Under the pieces are notes generated by a model, which was not told where the DNA came from, ran no database searches, and was given only the letters and a program-made list of their open reading frames with translations. A stretch of DNA of 64,000 nt from Microbacterium sp. SMR1 (lineage in GTDB: Bacteria; Actinomycetota; Actinomycetes; Actinomycetales; Microbacteriaceae). Made by a program: the position numbers and the translations under genes. The stretch spans positions 620,001 through 684,000 of the forward strand of contig NZ_QMBN01000001.1 of assembly GCF_003289625.1 (NCBI RefSeq), in the 5' to 3' direction. This document shows positions 39,711 through 51,730 of this stretch, in pieces (position 1 is the first letter of the stretch; each line of letters starts with the position of its first letter).

Positions 39711-41780
39711 TCACTCCGCTCTGAGCAAATGCAACGTCGGCCCCGAGAGGGGGAGGCGGTCGCCCGGGGCGAATCGCGCGCCGTTCTCTCGGGGACGCTC
39801 GTCGGCGCTCGACCAGAGGGACACCAGAGATGACGCCGCGCCGACGGGTGGCAGCACGACCTCGGCGTCGTCCTCGCGGCCGTGGATGATGAGGAGCACG
39901 CAGTTGGCGGGTTCGTGCGCCGGCGTCGACGTCGCGACGTATTGGAGGGTGCGCTGCTCCGGATCGGTCCATGTCGCCTGCGTCATGGGCTGGCCCTGCG
40001 CGTCGAACCACTGGATGACGGATGCCTCGGGCACCTCGTCGTCGGGGGCGGCGTACCGCACGGGGCGCAGGGCCGGGTTCTCGGCGCGCAGCCGCGTGAG
40101 TTCCCGCACGTGCGCGAGCAGGTCGACCTGCCAGTCCGCGAGCTGCCAATCGACCCAGGTCAGGGCGCTGTCGTGACAGTAGGCGTTGTTGTTACCGAGT
40201 TGCGTGCGGCCCATCTCGTCTCCGGCGGTCAGCATCGGCACTCCGGCAGACAGTAGGAGGGTCCCGACCAGGTTTCGGATCGCGCGATGCCGCGCGGACA
40301 GGATGTGCTCGAGCGCAGTGTCGCCCTCGGCGCCGTGGTTGAAGGACCGGTTCGTGTCTGCGCCGTCGCGGCCCTGCTCGCCGTTGGCGTCGTTGTGCTT
40401 GACGTCGTAAGAGACCAGGTCGCGCAGGGTGAAGCCGTCGTGCGCGGTGATGAAGTTCACCCCCGCCAGCGGACCGCGCTTCGCGCCGAACAGCGGCGCA
40501 GAGCCCGCGAGGTGCGTGGCGAGTCCGCCGACGCCGGCCGGTGAGGTTCCGGCTCGGCGCAGGTAGTCGATGTCGCTGAGCCAGAAGTTGCGGACCCCGT
40601 CGCGGTAGCGATCGTTCCACTCCTGCCACCCGTCGCCGAACCCGCCGGTGTGCCAGCCGCCCAGCCCGACGTCCCACGGCTCCGCGATGATCTTGTCGTC
40701 GCGCAGGATGGGGTCGTCGGCGATCGCCCGCAGCAACGGGTGGTCCGGATCGAACACGTGCTCGGCGTCACGACCGAGGGTCACAGCCAGGTCGAAGCGG
40801 AACCCGTCGATCTGCACCTCCTCGCTCCAATAGCGCAGAGAGTCGAGGATCAGTCGTGCGGCGGCGTGGGTCGACGTGTCGACGGAGTTGCCGCAGCCGG
40901 TCACGTCGATGTAGGCGCCGTCGTCCTGCTGGCGGTAGTAGCCGCGGTTGTCGATGCCTCGGAAGCTCGACCGCGGTCCGCCCAGCTCGAGTTCGGCGGT
41001 GTGGTTGTAGACGACGTCCAGGATGACCTCGATGCCGGCGGCGTGAAGAGCGCGCACTGTGCGCTTGAGCTCTTTCAGGACGGCGGTGGGGCCGCTGCGG
41101 CGCGCGTCCTGCGTGGCGTAGGCCGCGTGGGGCGCGAAGAACCCGAGCGTGTTGTAGCCCCAGTAGTTGGCCAGCCCCAGAGCGAGCAGCCGCGGCTCGC
41201 TCTCGAAGGCGTGGATCGGTAAAAGTTCGACGCTCGTGACGCCGAGCGAGCGGAAATGGTCGATCATCGCCGGGTGACCGAGTCCGGCGTATGTGCCGTG
41301 CAACGCCGGGGGGATGTCGGGATGCCGCTTGGTGAGGCCTTTGACGTGCGCTTCGTAGATGACCGTGCGGTCCCGGGGGACCCGCGGTTTACGGATGCCG
41401 CCCCAGTCGAAGCCCGAGTCGATCACGACCGAGCGGTGATCGCCCGAAGCGCCCGAGACGACGCCGCGAGCGTACGGGTCGAGCAGAAGGGTCTGGGGGT
41501 TGAAGACGTTGCCCGCCCCGTGCGGTCCATCCACGCGCAGCGCGTACCGGACTCCGGGCCGCAGCGTCTCGATGTCGGCTGCCCAGATCCCGTCGCCGAT
41601 GGGCTCGAGCGGTCGCTCGTCGACGGCCCAGTCGAGGTCGTCGTCATCGAACAGCACCACGTCGATCGATGTCGCCCGCTCGGACCAGACCCGAAGGGTG
41701 CCGCCGTTCTCGCGGAGCGTGACGCCGAGGTCGGTGAATCGGGGATCGTGCAGTCCGGCTGGGCTGGTGCTGTCGGGCAT
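39711..41780 (-). CDS. glgX: Glycogen debranching enzyme GlgX
   Basis: This is a 689-residue GH13 isoamylase-type protein from ATG 41780. CBM48 is at the N-terminus (GVTLRENGGTLRVWSERATS). The signature YEAHVKGLTKRHPDIP, VTSVELLPIHAFESE, VILDVVYNHTAELELGG, IDGFRFDLAVTLGRD (nucleophile) and DKIIAEPWDVGLGGWHTGGF (acid) follows. It removes alpha-1,6 branches of glycogen or limit dextrin. It lies 47 bases upstream of glgE on the same strand. Confidence 0.96.
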   Translation of the reverse strand: MPDSTSPAGLHDPRFTDLGVTLRENGGTLRVWSERATSIDVVLFDDDDLDWAVDERPLEPIGDGIWAADIETLRPGVRYALRVDGPHGAGNVFNPQTLLLDPYARGVVSGASGDHRSVVIDSGFDWGGIRKPRVPRDRTVIYEAHVKGLTKRHPDIPPALHGTYAGLGHPAMIDHFRSLGVTSVELLPIHAFESEPRLLALGLANYWGYNTLGFFAPHAAYATQDARRSGPTAVLKELKRTVRALHAAGIEVILDVVYNHTAELELGGPRSSFRGIDNRGYYRQQDDGAYIDVTGCGNSVDTSTHAAARLILDSLRYWSEEVQIDGFRFDLAVTLGRDAEHVFDPDHPLLRAIADDPILRDDKIIAEPWDVGLGGWHTGGFGDGWQEWNDRYRDGVRNFWLSDIDYLRRAGTSPAGVGGLATHLAGSAPLFGAKRGPLAGVNFITAHDGFTLRDLVSYDVKHNDANGEQGRDGADTNRSFNHGAEGDTALEHILSARHRAIRNLVGTLLLSAGVPMLTAGDEMGRTQLGNNNAYCHDSALTWVDWQLADWQVDLLAHVRELTRLRAENPALRPVRYAAPDDEVPEASVIQWFDAQGQPMTQATWTDPEQRTLQYVATSTPAHEPANCVLLIIHGREDDAEVVLPPVGAASSLVSLWSSADERPRENGARFAPGDRLPLSGPTLHLLRAE

Positions 41781-41824
41781 GCGATCTACAGTAATGAGCG
41801 TCGGTGAACGCCCGGGGAGGTCGG

Positions 41825-43018
41825 ATGGTCGTCTATCTCGATCATGCTGCGACGACCGCGCTCCGCCCGGAAGCGCGCGACGCGTGGCTGTCGGCCCACG
41901 AGACGCTCGGCAACGCCTCGTCGGTGCACGGCGCGGGACAGGCGGCGCGCCGGCTCCTCGAGGATGCGCGCGATGCGGTCGCGTCTGCGCTCGGCTGCGA
42001 GCCCATCGAGGTGGTCTTCACGTCCGGGGGGACCGAGGCGATCAACCTGGCCGTCAAGGGGCTCTGGCTCGCCGCCGACGCCGGCGCCTCCGCGACCGGG
42101 CCGATCGTGCTTCCTGACGGCGAACACCACGCCACGATCGATGCGGTCGCGTGGCTCGCGTCGCGCTGGGGTGCCGCCGTGCGCCCCGTCGGTCTCGACT
42201 CCGTCGGCCGGATCGATCCCGCTCTGTTCGCCGACGCGCTGCCCGGCGCTGCTCTCGCGACCGCGCTCGTCGCCAACAACGAGGTCGGAACGCGCAACGA
42301 TGCGGCGGCGCTCGCCCGGGCGGCGCGCGACGCGGGGGTGCCGCTGCACCTCGACGCGGTCGCGGCGCTCGGCACCGTCGCCCTCGACTTCGCGGCGTGG
42401 CGGGGCGGGGGCGCGACGCCCGACGGCCTCGTGGCCATGTCCGTCTCCGGCCACAAGGTCGGCGCCCCGGTGGGCACGGGCGCGCTCGTCGTATCGCGCC
42501 ACGCGCAGCTGACACCCCTCGCGCACGGCGGTGGCCAGCAGCGGGGGCTTCGCGCGGGTACCCAGGATGTCGCCGGGGCGGCGGCGTTCGCGGCGGCGCT
42601 CGACATCGCCGAGGCCGAGCGCCCCTACGAGGCAGTCCGGGTCGAGCGCCTTCGCGGTCGCCTGATCGAGGGCATCCGATCGCTCGTGCCGTCGGCGGTC
42701 ATCCTGGGCGATCTTCGCGACCGGCTGCCCGGCAACGTCCACGTGCTCTTCCCCGGCACGATCGGCGAGACTCTCCTGTTCCTCTTCGACACGGTCGGGA
42801 TCGCGGTGTCGACCGGTTCGGCTTGCCAGGCCGGGGTCACGGAGCCCTCGCACGTCGTGCTCGCCCTGGGACGTGACGCGGACGACGCCCGCGCGGTGCT
42901 GCGTCTGACCCTCGGGCGCACGAGCACCGACGCCGACGTCGACGCGTTCCTCGCGGCCCTTCCCGAGGCGCACCGGCGTGCGGTCGCCGCCCGCGCCGGG
43001 CGTGCAGCCCGCACGTAG
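41825..43018 (+). CDS. Cysteine desulfurase
   Basis: This is a 397-residue PLP enzyme from ATG 41825 (MVVYLDHAATTALRPEARDA), with GGGGAGG upstream. It has the PLP lysine in SVSGHKVGAPVGTGALVVSR, the histidine in DGEHHATIDAVAW, and the catalytic Cys in VSTGSACQAGVTEPS. As a NifS/IscS-type desulfurase next to mnmA it likely supplies sulfur for tRNA thiolation. The gene symbol is left open because iscS, nifS and nifZ-type names differ by system. Confidence 0.93.
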   Translation: MVVYLDHAATTALRPEARDAWLSAHETLGNASSVHGAGQAARRLLEDARDAVASALGCEPIEVVFTSGGTEAINLAVKGLWLAADAGASATGPIVLPDGEHHATIDAVAWLASRWGAAVRPVGLDSVGRIDPALFADALPGAALATALVANNEVGTRNDAAALARAARDAGVPLHLDAVAALGTVALDFAAWRGGGATPDGLVAMSVSGHKVGAPVGTGALVVSRHAQLTPLAHGGGQQRGLRAGTQDVAGAAAFAAALDIAEAERPYEAVRVERLRGRLIEGIRSLVPSAVILGDLRDRLPGNVHVLFPGTIGETLLFLFDTVGIAVSTGSACQAGVTEPSHVVLALGRDADDARAVLRLTLGRTSTDADVDAFLAALPEAHRRAVAARAGRAART

Positions 43019-43027
43019 ACTGGAGCG

Positions 43028-44125
43028 ATGCGAGTACTGGCTGCGATGAGCGGCGGCGTCGACTCGGCGGTCGCCGCGGCCCGAGCCGTCGACGCCGGGC
43101 ACGACGTCGTCGGCGTACACCTCGCGCTCTCCCGCGCGGGCGGCACGCTGCGGGCCGGCAGCCGCGGCTGCTGCACGATCGAGGATGCGATGGACGCGCG
43201 CCGCGCCGCCGACCTCCTCGGCATCCCCTTCTACGTCTGGGACTTCTCCGAGCGCTTCCGCGATGACGTCATCGACGACTTCGTCGCGGAGTACCGCGCC
43301 GGCCGGACACCGAACCCGTGCATGCGGTGCAACGAGAAGATCAAGTTCGCGGCGCTCCTCGAGCGCGCCATCGAACTCGGATTCGACGCTGTGTGCACCG
43401 GTCACTACGCCCTCCTGGTCGACGGCCCCGAGGGACGCGAGCTGCACCGCGCGTCGGATGCCGCGAAGGACCAGTCGTACGTCCTCGGCGTGCTCACGGC
43501 GGAGCAGCTCGCCCACACCTACTTCCCGCTCGGGTCGACGCCCTCGAAGGCCGAGGTGCGCGCGGAGGCGGCCGAGCGTGGTCTGACGGTCGCGCAGAAG
43601 CCCGACAGCCACGACATCTGCTTCATCTCCGACGGCGACACCCGAGGGTGGCTCGCCGAGAAGGTCGGCGCCGAGGCGGGCGAGATCGTCGACCGCACGG
43701 GAGCGGTGGTCGGACGTCACGAGGGGGCGCACGCGTTCACCGTGGGTCAGCGCCGAGGGCTCCAGCTGGGCGTTCCTGCGCCGGACGGCAAGCCTCGCTT
43801 CGTGCTCGAGGTGCGCCCGGTGGACAACCGTGTCGTGGTGGGTCCGAAGGAGGCACTGGCGACCGCTGAGATCGCGGGCGGCCGCTTCACGTGGGCCGGG
43901 CGGGCGCCGTCCGAGCGCGTCTTCGCCTGCGAAGCGCAGATCCGGGCGCACGCCGATCCTGTCCCGGCCCGAGCCGAGATCACCGAGAACGAGATCGTCG
44001 TGACCCCTGACACTGCCTTCGACGGCGTGGCTCCGGGTCAGACGGCCGTGATCTACGACGGCTCGCGCGTTCTCGGACAGTTCACGATCGACCGGACCGT
44101 CTCGGCCGTCCCGGTCGACGCCTGA
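43028..44125 (+). CDS. mnmA: tRNA-specific 2-thiouridylase MnmA
   Basis: This is a 365-residue protein. The PP-loop [16 protein letters not shown] lies at the N-terminus. The catalytic Cys is in [16 protein letters not shown] and the second Cys in [15 protein letters not shown], followed by the C-terminal beta-barrel. It puts sulfur on U34 of tRNA Lys, Glu and Gln. It starts 9 bases after the desulfurase stop, and its end overlaps the convergent epimerase by 44 bases. Confidence 0.97.
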   Translation: MRVLAAMSGGVDSAVAAARAVDAGHDVVGVHLALSRAGGTLRAGSRGCCTIEDAMDARRAADLLGIPFYVWDFSERFRDDVIDDFVAEYRAGRTPNPCMRCNEKIKFAALLERAIELGFDAVCTGHYALLVDGPEGRELHRASDAAKDQSYVLGVLTAEQLAHTYFPLGSTPSKAEVRAEAAERGLTVAQKPDSHDICFISDGDTRGWLAEKVGAEAGEIVDRTGAVVGRHEGAHAFTVGQRRGLQLGVPAPDGKPRFVLEVRPVDNRVVVGPKEALATAEIAGGRFTWAGRAPSERVFACEAQIRAHADPVPARAEITENEIVVTPDTAFDGVAPGQTAVIYDGSRVLGQFTIDRTVSAVPVDA

Positions 44126-45098
44126 TCGAGCCGGCGGCGGCGCGCAGCGCGTCGGCCAGCTCCGTGTAGCGGAACCGGTACCCCGCTTCGACGAGGCGCT
44201 CGGGGACGACCCAACGGCTCTTCAGCACGAGTTCCGGTTCGGTGCGCAGGAGCCACATCGCGGGTTCGAGCATCCACCGCCAGGAGGGAACGCCGAACGG
44301 CATCCCGACGGTGGAGCGCAGCTCTCGCATGAGGGTGCGGTTATCCGATGCGTGCGGACTCACGACGTTGACGATTCCCGCCATGTCCTCGTGCGCATCG
44401 ACCCAGCGCAGCGCGCCCACGACGTCGTCGATGTGCACCCAGCTGAACCGCTGCCGCCCGCGCGTGCGATACCAGGGTGCGGTGCTCCCGGTCGGGTGAT
44501 CGCCGATGCCGCGATAGCGCCGGTGCGGGATGATCGGACCATCGATCTGCGGGCCGCCGAGGCCGACGCGGGCCAGCGTCAGCAGCATGGCGGTGGCAGG
44601 CCCCGGGCCCAGGACGATGGCCATCCGCAGGGCGACGCGGCGCGTCCGCGGGAGCTCGCCGCCGAAGAACGCCGCCTCCCACGCGCGTGCCACGTCGACG
44701 GAGAAGCCGCTCCCGAGCTCTCCGTCTGATTCGGAGTTCGGCCGGTCGGTCGCGTGACGGTAGATCGTGGCGGTCGACGCGTTGACCCAGAGTCGCGGCG
44801 GTTGTGCGGCCCGGCGGACGGCAGCGGAGAGGTCGCGCGTCGTCGCGACCCGCGAGCGCAGGATCTCGTCGCGATTGCGATCGGTGTAGCGGCAGTCCAC
44901 CGATTTGCCTGCCAGGTTGACGAGGAGATCCGCGCCGTCGATGAGGCGGGCCACGGCGGCCGCATCGTCCCACGTCGTGCCGGACGCGCGCCCGATCGTG
45001 TCGACGGTATAACCGTCGGTCGTGAGCGCGTCGACGATTGCGGTGCCGATAAATCCGGAGGCGCCGGCCACGACGGCGCGGGGGCGGGTGTTGCTCAT
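44082..45098 (-). CDS. TIGR01777-type epimerase (NAD-dependent)
   Basis: This is a 338-residue Rossmann protein from ATG 45098 ([20 protein letters not shown]). The GASGFIG nucleotide motif, [20 protein letters not shown] and [15 protein letters not shown] C-terminal part match the TIGR01777 (SDR/DUF1731) epimerase family, whose substrates are unknown. Its 3' end overlaps mnmA by 44 bases in the opposite orientation. It is divergent from the DUF4166 gene with a short shared promoter. Confidence 0.85.
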   Translation of the reverse strand: MSNTRPRAVVAGASGFIGTAIVDALTTDGYTVDTIGRASGTTWDDAAAVARLIDGADLLVNLAGKSVDCRYTDRNRDEILRSRVATTRDLSAAVRRAAQPPRLWVNASTATIYRHATDRPNSESDGELGSGFSVDVARAWEAAFFGGELPRTRRVALRMAIVLGPGPATAMLLTLARVGLGGPQIDGPIIPHRRYRGIGDHPTGSTAPWYRTRGRQRFSWVHIDDVVGALRWVDAHEDMAGIVNVVSPHASDNRTLMRELRSTVGMPFGVPSWRWMLEPAMWLLRTEPELVLKSRWVVPERLVEAGYRFRYTELADALRAAAGSIRRRPGRPRRSGRS

Positions 45099-45117
45099 AC
45101 GGTCATCGTAGTAGTTT

Positions 45118-45131
45118 CTGAACATGTTCAG
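45118..45131. promoter_or_regulatory. 14-bp palindrome CTGAACATGTTCAG
   Basis: This is a perfect palindrome in the 25-base gap between two divergent genes. It overlaps the ATG (45124) of the DUF4166 gene. It could be a repressor site for both genes. It lacks the GAAC-N4-GTTC spacing of actinobacterial LexA boxes. Confidence 0.45.
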
Positions 45132-45795
45132 TACCGGAGGAAATGGTCCGCGCGATCGGTCAATATACGAACGCGCGCTCGGGGCGGACCTCTCGCGCAT
45201 GCCGCCCGTGCTCCGCGTCTACTTCGGCTCGATACCCGCGGGGTGCGTCGGGATCGGAGAGGGCATCTACGACGAGGCGGGCTACTGCGGCCCCCGCTGG
45301 CTGCGGCCCATCGTTCGCTTGTTCGCGGGGCGCGGGGTGATGTTCCCCGAACGGGGTACCGACGTACCGTTCGTGGTCGTGAACACGCCCCGGCGGGACG
45401 GTTCTCTCCACGCGGAGCGCGACTTCCTCTTCGCGGGCGCCCCGCGGCGCATGGTCGACGCGATGAGCTGCGCTGGAACCGGCGAGATCGTCGACCGTCT
45501 CGGTCGTCGCGGCGGGCTGGAAGTGCGCCTTCGCGCCGAAGCCGACCTCCGAGGGATGCGGATGCGGTCCGTGGGGCTCGCCGTCCGTTTGGGTGCGGCG
45601 CGGCTGCCGCTTCCTCCGGTGGCGGGAGTGGCCGTGACCGAAACAGCGGACCACGCGGATGCCGTGGCGCAGCGCGTCGAGGTGAGCGTGCGGGGGTGGC
45701 TGGTCGGGGAGCTCTTCCGCTATCACGGCTCGTTCACGTACCGCATCCAGCCGGCCGACGGGAACCCCGTCCGCGGCGTCGTACCCCCTGCCTAG
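45124..45795 (+). CDS. DUF4166 domain protein
   Basis: This is a 223-residue protein from ATG 45124 (MFSTGGNGPRDRSIYERALG). Segments YERALGADLSRMPPVLRVYF, CGPRWLRPIVRLFAGRGVMF, DFLFAGAPRRMVDAM and LVGELFRYHGSFTYRI match the DUF4166 layout. In other bacteria this domain often accompanies saccharopine-dehydrogenase- or epimerase-like proteins, consistent with the divergent epimerase here. The molecular role is unknown. Confidence 0.8.
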   Translation: MFSTGGNGPRDRSIYERALGADLSRMPPVLRVYFGSIPAGCVGIGEGIYDEAGYCGPRWLRPIVRLFAGRGVMFPERGTDVPFVVVNTPRRDGSLHAERDFLFAGAPRRMVDAMSCAGTGEIVDRLGRRGGLEVRLRAEADLRGMRMRSVGLAVRLGAARLPLPPVAGVAVTETADHADAVAQRVEVSVRGWLVGELFRYHGSFTYRIQPADGNPVRGVVPPA

Positions 45796-48117
<2,322 letters not shown>

Positions 48118-48172
48118 ACAGGGGCGTGACTTCCCATCCGGAGCCGGCCTCCGGGCCCGAGCGTAGTCGGGG

Positions 48173-49870
48173 TCAGCCCGCGAGGAGCCGATCGCGGACT
48201 TGGCGACGCAAGACCTTGCCGATCATCGACTTCGGCAGCTCGTCGACGACGACCACCCGACGCGGCACCTTGTAGGGCGTCAGGATGCCGCGGCAGAAGT
48301 CCCGCACGTCGGCCTCGTCGATGGTCGCCCCGGGGGCGGCGACCACGGCGGCCACGACATCCTCGCCGGAATGCTCGCTGGGCAGCCCGACGACGGCGGC
48401 GTCGGCGATCTGCGGGTGCTGACGCAGCGCGATCTCGACCTCGGTTGGTGCGACGTTGAAGCCGCCGGTGATGATGAGTTCCTTGATCCGGTCGACGATC
48501 CGCACGAATCCCGCCTCGTCGATCGTCACGATGTCGCCCGTGCGGAACCAGCCGTCGACGAAGACCTTCTCGGTCTCCTCGGGCTTGCCGTAGTAACTGG
48601 TGAACACCTGGGGGCCGCGGACCAGCAGCTCGCCCCGCCCGCCGGGCTCGACGTCCCGTGTCGGTTCGTCCGGGTCCACGACGCGGCACTCGGTACCGGG
48701 AAGCGGCAGACCGACGGTGCCGGGGACACGGTTCTCGGCCACGGGATTGGCCATCAGGACGGGGGAGCATTCTGACAGCCCGTATCCCTCGACGAGGTAT
48801 CCGCCCGTCGACGCCTCGAACGGCACGACGAGCTCGTGGGGGAGCGCCATCGCGCCGGAGATCGCGACTCGCGTGCCCGCGAGCGACACGCCCGCCGCAT
48901 CGGCGGCCGCAAGCAATCGCTCGGCGATCGGCGGAACCAGGGGCAGGAGAGTGGCCGGATGACGCTTGTGCACCGCGAGCACCAGGGCCGGATCGAACTT
49001 CGGGAAGAGGACGAGCCGCGCACCCATCGACATCGCGAAAGTGAGGCAGAGGGTCAGGCCGTACGCGTGGAACATCGGCAGCACCGCGTAGACGACGCAA
49101 CCCGCGCCGCGCTCGATCGTCGGGGTCCACGCCTGCGCCTGGGCCGCGTTCGCTAGGAGGTTGCGATGCGTGAGCGCCGCTCCCTTGGGGTTGCCGGTCG
49201 TGCCGCTGGTGTACTGGATGAGCGCGAGATCGCCCGTGGTCGGACCCACGTGGCTCGCCGGCAGGGGGTCGTGCCGTTCGGCATCCGACCAGAATCCGTG
49301 CACGCGATTGCGGGCCACGGGAGAGGTGAGCGCCTCGCGCGACTCCCGCGCCTTGGCGATGGGCAGGCGGAGCGCCGCCCGCATGTGGAACGGCATGGCC
49401 GTGGTGATGTCGACGGCGATCACGGCATTGAGCGCCAGATCGTCGGGGAAGTCGAGCAGCACCGAGACGAGCTTGCTCCAGACGATGGCGACCTTCGCGC
49501 CGTGGTCCTCGAACTGCTTGCGCATCTCACGCGGCGTGTAGAGCGGGTTGTGCTCGATGACGACCGCCCCCAGGCGCAGAACGGCGTAGAAGGCCACGAT
49601 GTGCTGCGGGCAGTTGGGCAGCACGATAGCCACCCGGTCGCCGCGCCGCACACCGGCATCCCGCAGGTACGCGGCGGCTCGTTCGATCCGGTCCTGCAGC
49701 TGCTGGTACGAGACCGTGCGGCCGAAGAACTCCAGCGCCGGGGCGTCCGGATGCTCGCGCGCGGAGGTCGCGACGATGTCGACGAGTGAGCCCGTGATGG
49801 GCGGGAGGTCCTCCGGCACCCCGTCGGCGTAGCTGGCGATCCAGGGACGTGGCGGGTCGTAGGTCGTCAC
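48173..49870 (-). CDS. Long-chain acyl-CoA ligase (AMP-binding)
   Basis: This is a 565-residue adenylate-forming enzyme, GTG 49870. It has the phosphate loop LIQYTSGTTGNPKGAALTHR, the GYGLSECSPV motif, GWFRTGDIVTIDEAGFVRIV, and the C-terminal lysine region KSMIGKVLRRQVRD. It activates fatty acids as CoA thioesters (FadD-like). It is convergent with ligA, with 55 bases between. Confidence 0.93.
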   Translation of the reverse strand: MTTYDPPRPWIASYADGVPEDLPPITGSLVDIVATSAREHPDAPALEFFGRTVSYQQLQDRIERAAAYLRDAGVRRGDRVAIVLPNCPQHIVAFYAVLRLGAVVIEHNPLYTPREMRKQFEDHGAKVAIVWSKLVSVLLDFPDDLALNAVIAVDITTAMPFHMRAALRLPIAKARESREALTSPVARNRVHGFWSDAERHDPLPASHVGPTTGDLALIQYTSGTTGNPKGAALTHRNLLANAAQAQAWTPTIERGAGCVVYAVLPMFHAYGLTLCLTFAMSMGARLVLFPKFDPALVLAVHKRHPATLLPLVPPIAERLLAAADAAGVSLAGTRVAISGAMALPHELVVPFEASTGGYLVEGYGLSECSPVLMANPVAENRVPGTVGLPLPGTECRVVDPDEPTRDVEPGGRGELLVRGPQVFTSYYGKPEETEKVFVDGWFRTGDIVTIDEAGFVRIVDRIKELIITGGFNVAPTEVEIALRQHPQIADAAVVGLPSEHSGEDVVAAVVAAPGATIDEADVRDFCRGILTPYKVPRRVVVVDELPKSMIGKVLRRQVRDRLLAG

Positions 49871-49922
49871 GCTGACACCCTACGGGTCTCGCGGGCGATC
49901 GGGCCCCAACTAGAATCGTCGG

Positions 49923-50222
49923 GTGTCTGAAATCACCCCCGATCTCGTGCGCCACCTCGGCGTGCTCGCCCGGATCCAGCTGAACGACGAGGAGGTCGAG
50001 CGTCTCACGGGACAGCTCGACGCGATCGTCGACAACATCGCGAAGGTGTCGGAGGTGGCGACGCCGGATGTTCCGGCCACGAGCCACCCGATCGCCCTCG
50101 AGAACGTCTTCCGCGAGGACGTCCCCGGCGACATGCTCACGCTCGACCAGGTGCTCCAGAACGCACCCGAACGAGCGGACGACCGTTTCCGCGTGACCGC
50201 GATCCTGGGGGAGGAGCAGTGA
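49923..50222 (+). CDS. gatC: Asp/Glu-tRNA amidotransferase subunit C
   Basis: This is a 99-residue GatC from GTG 49923 ([20 protein letters not shown]). [20 protein letters not shown] and the C-terminal [15 protein letters not shown] segment are typical. It bridges GatA and GatB. Its stop overlaps the gatA start. Confidence 0.97.
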   Translation: MSEITPDLVRHLGVLARIQLNDEEVERLTGQLDAIVDNIAKVSEVATPDVPATSHPIALENVFREDVPGDMLTLDQVLQNAPERADDRFRVTAILGEEQ

Positions 50223-51730
50223 GCGACATCATCCGGTCGAGCGCCGCCGAGCTCGCCGCGCGTCTGGCCGACCGCAGCATCAGCAGCGTCGAGGTGACTC
50301 AGGCTCACCTCGACCGCATCGCCGCCGTCGATGGTGACGTGCACGCGTTCCTGCACGTCTCCGAGCACGCCCTCGAGGTGGCGGGCGAGATCGACGCGCG
50401 CCGCGCCGCGGGCGAGGAGCTCGGCGAGCTGGCTGGTGTGCCCCTCGCGATCAAGGACGTGCTCGTCACCACGGACATGCCGTCGACGAGTGGGTCGAAG
50501 ATCCTCGAGGGCTTCATGTCGCCGTACGACGCGACGGTCGTGGCGCGCGCTCGTGCTGCGGGACTCGTCCCGCTCGGCAAGACGAACATGGACGAGTTCG
50601 CGATGGGCTCCTCGACGGAGCACTCCGCGTACGGGCCGACCCGCAATCCGTGGGACCTCGATCGCATCCCCGGCGGCTCCGGGGGCGGTTCCGCCGCCGC
50701 CGTCGCCGCGTTCGAGGCGCCGCTCGCCCTCGGATCCGACACCGGCGGCTCGATCCGTCAGCCCGCACACGTCACGGGCACGGTCGGAGTGAAGCCGACG
50801 TACGGTGGCGTCAGCCGCTACGGCTCCATCGCGCTCGCCTCGAGTCTCGACCAGGTCGGTCCCGTCTCGCGCACCGTTCTCGACTCGGCTCTGCTGCACG
50901 ACGTCATCGGCGGCCACGACCCGCACGACTCGACGTCGCTGGCGGACCAGTGGCCGTCCTTCGCCGCGGCAGCGCGCGAGGGTGCCCGGGGCGATGTGCT
51001 GCGCGGGCTCAAGGTCGGCGTCATCCGCGAGCTCGCGGATGTCGGCTTCCAGCCCGGCGTCAGCGCGTCGTTCCGCGCGTCGCTGGCAGCGATGGAGGCC
51101 CAGGGTGCCGAGATCGTCGAGATCAGCGCACCGCACTTCGAGTACGGGGTCGCGGCGTACTACCTGATCCTCCCGGCCGAGGCGTCGAGCAACCTCGCGA
51201 AGTTCGACTCGGTCCGCTTCGGACTGCGCGTCGATGTGCCGGGCGGCACCGTCGAGGACGTCATGTCGGCGACCCGCGAAGCCGGTTTCGGCGACGAGGT
51301 CAAGCGCCGCATCATCCTGGGCACCTACGCCCTGTCGGCCGGCTACTACGACGCCTACTACGGCAGCGCTCAGAAGGTGCGGACGCTCATCCAGCGCGAT
51401 TTCGACGAAGCGTTCGCGCAGGTCGATGTCATCGCGACTCCGTCCGCACCCACGACCGCGTTCCGTCTCGGCGAGCAGATCGACGATCCGCTGCAGATGT
51501 ACCTGAACGACGTGACCACCATCCCGGTCAATCTCGCCGGCGTTCCGGGGATCTCCATTCCGTCGGGGCTGTCGGATGATGATGGTCTGCCGGTCGGTAT
51601 CCAGTTCATCGCTCCGGCGCGCCAGGACGCACAGCTGTATCGGGTGGGCGCCGCGCTCGAGTCTCTGCTCGTCGACAGCTGGGGCGGCCCGCTGCTCGAC
51701 CGCGCACCGATCCTGGGAGGGGCACGCTGA
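50219..51730 (+). CDS. gatA: Asp/Glu-tRNA amidotransferase subunit A
   Basis: This is a 503-residue amidase from GTG 50219. It has the catalytic Lys in LAIKDVLVT and the Ser-cisSer pair in [20 protein letters not shown], with [14 protein letters not shown] before it. It releases ammonia from Gln for transamidation of Glu-tRNA(Gln) or Asp-tRNA(Asn). Its stop overlaps gatB. Confidence 0.98.
   Translation: MSDIIRSSAAELAARLADRSISSVEVTQAHLDRIAAVDGDVHAFLHVSEHALEVAGEIDARRAAGEELGELAGVPLAIKDVLVTTDMPSTSGSKILEGFMSPYDATVVARARAAGLVPLGKTNMDEFAMGSSTEHSAYGPTRNPWDLDRIPGGSGGGSAAAVAAFEAPLALGSDTGGSIRQPAHVTGTVGVKPTYGGVSRYGSIALASSLDQVGPVSRTVLDSALLHDVIGGHDPHDSTSLADQWPSFAAAAREGARGDVLRGLKVGVIRELADVGFQPGVSASFRASLAAMEAQGAEIVEISAPHFEYGVAAYYLILPAEASSNLAKFDSVRFGLRVDVPGGTVEDVMSATREAGFGDEVKRRIILGTYALSAGYYDAYYGSAQKVRTLIQRDFDEAFAQVDVIATPSAPTTAFRLGEQIDDPLQMYLNDVTTIPVNLAGVPGISIPSGLSDDDGLPVGIQFIAPARQDAQLYRVGAALESLLVDSWGGPLLDRAPILGGAR

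Noticed and set aside
45118..45131. LexA (SOS) box
   Set aside because: The palindrome is GAAC-AT-GTTC, two bases too tight for the actinobacterial LexA site, and the genes are not SOS genes.
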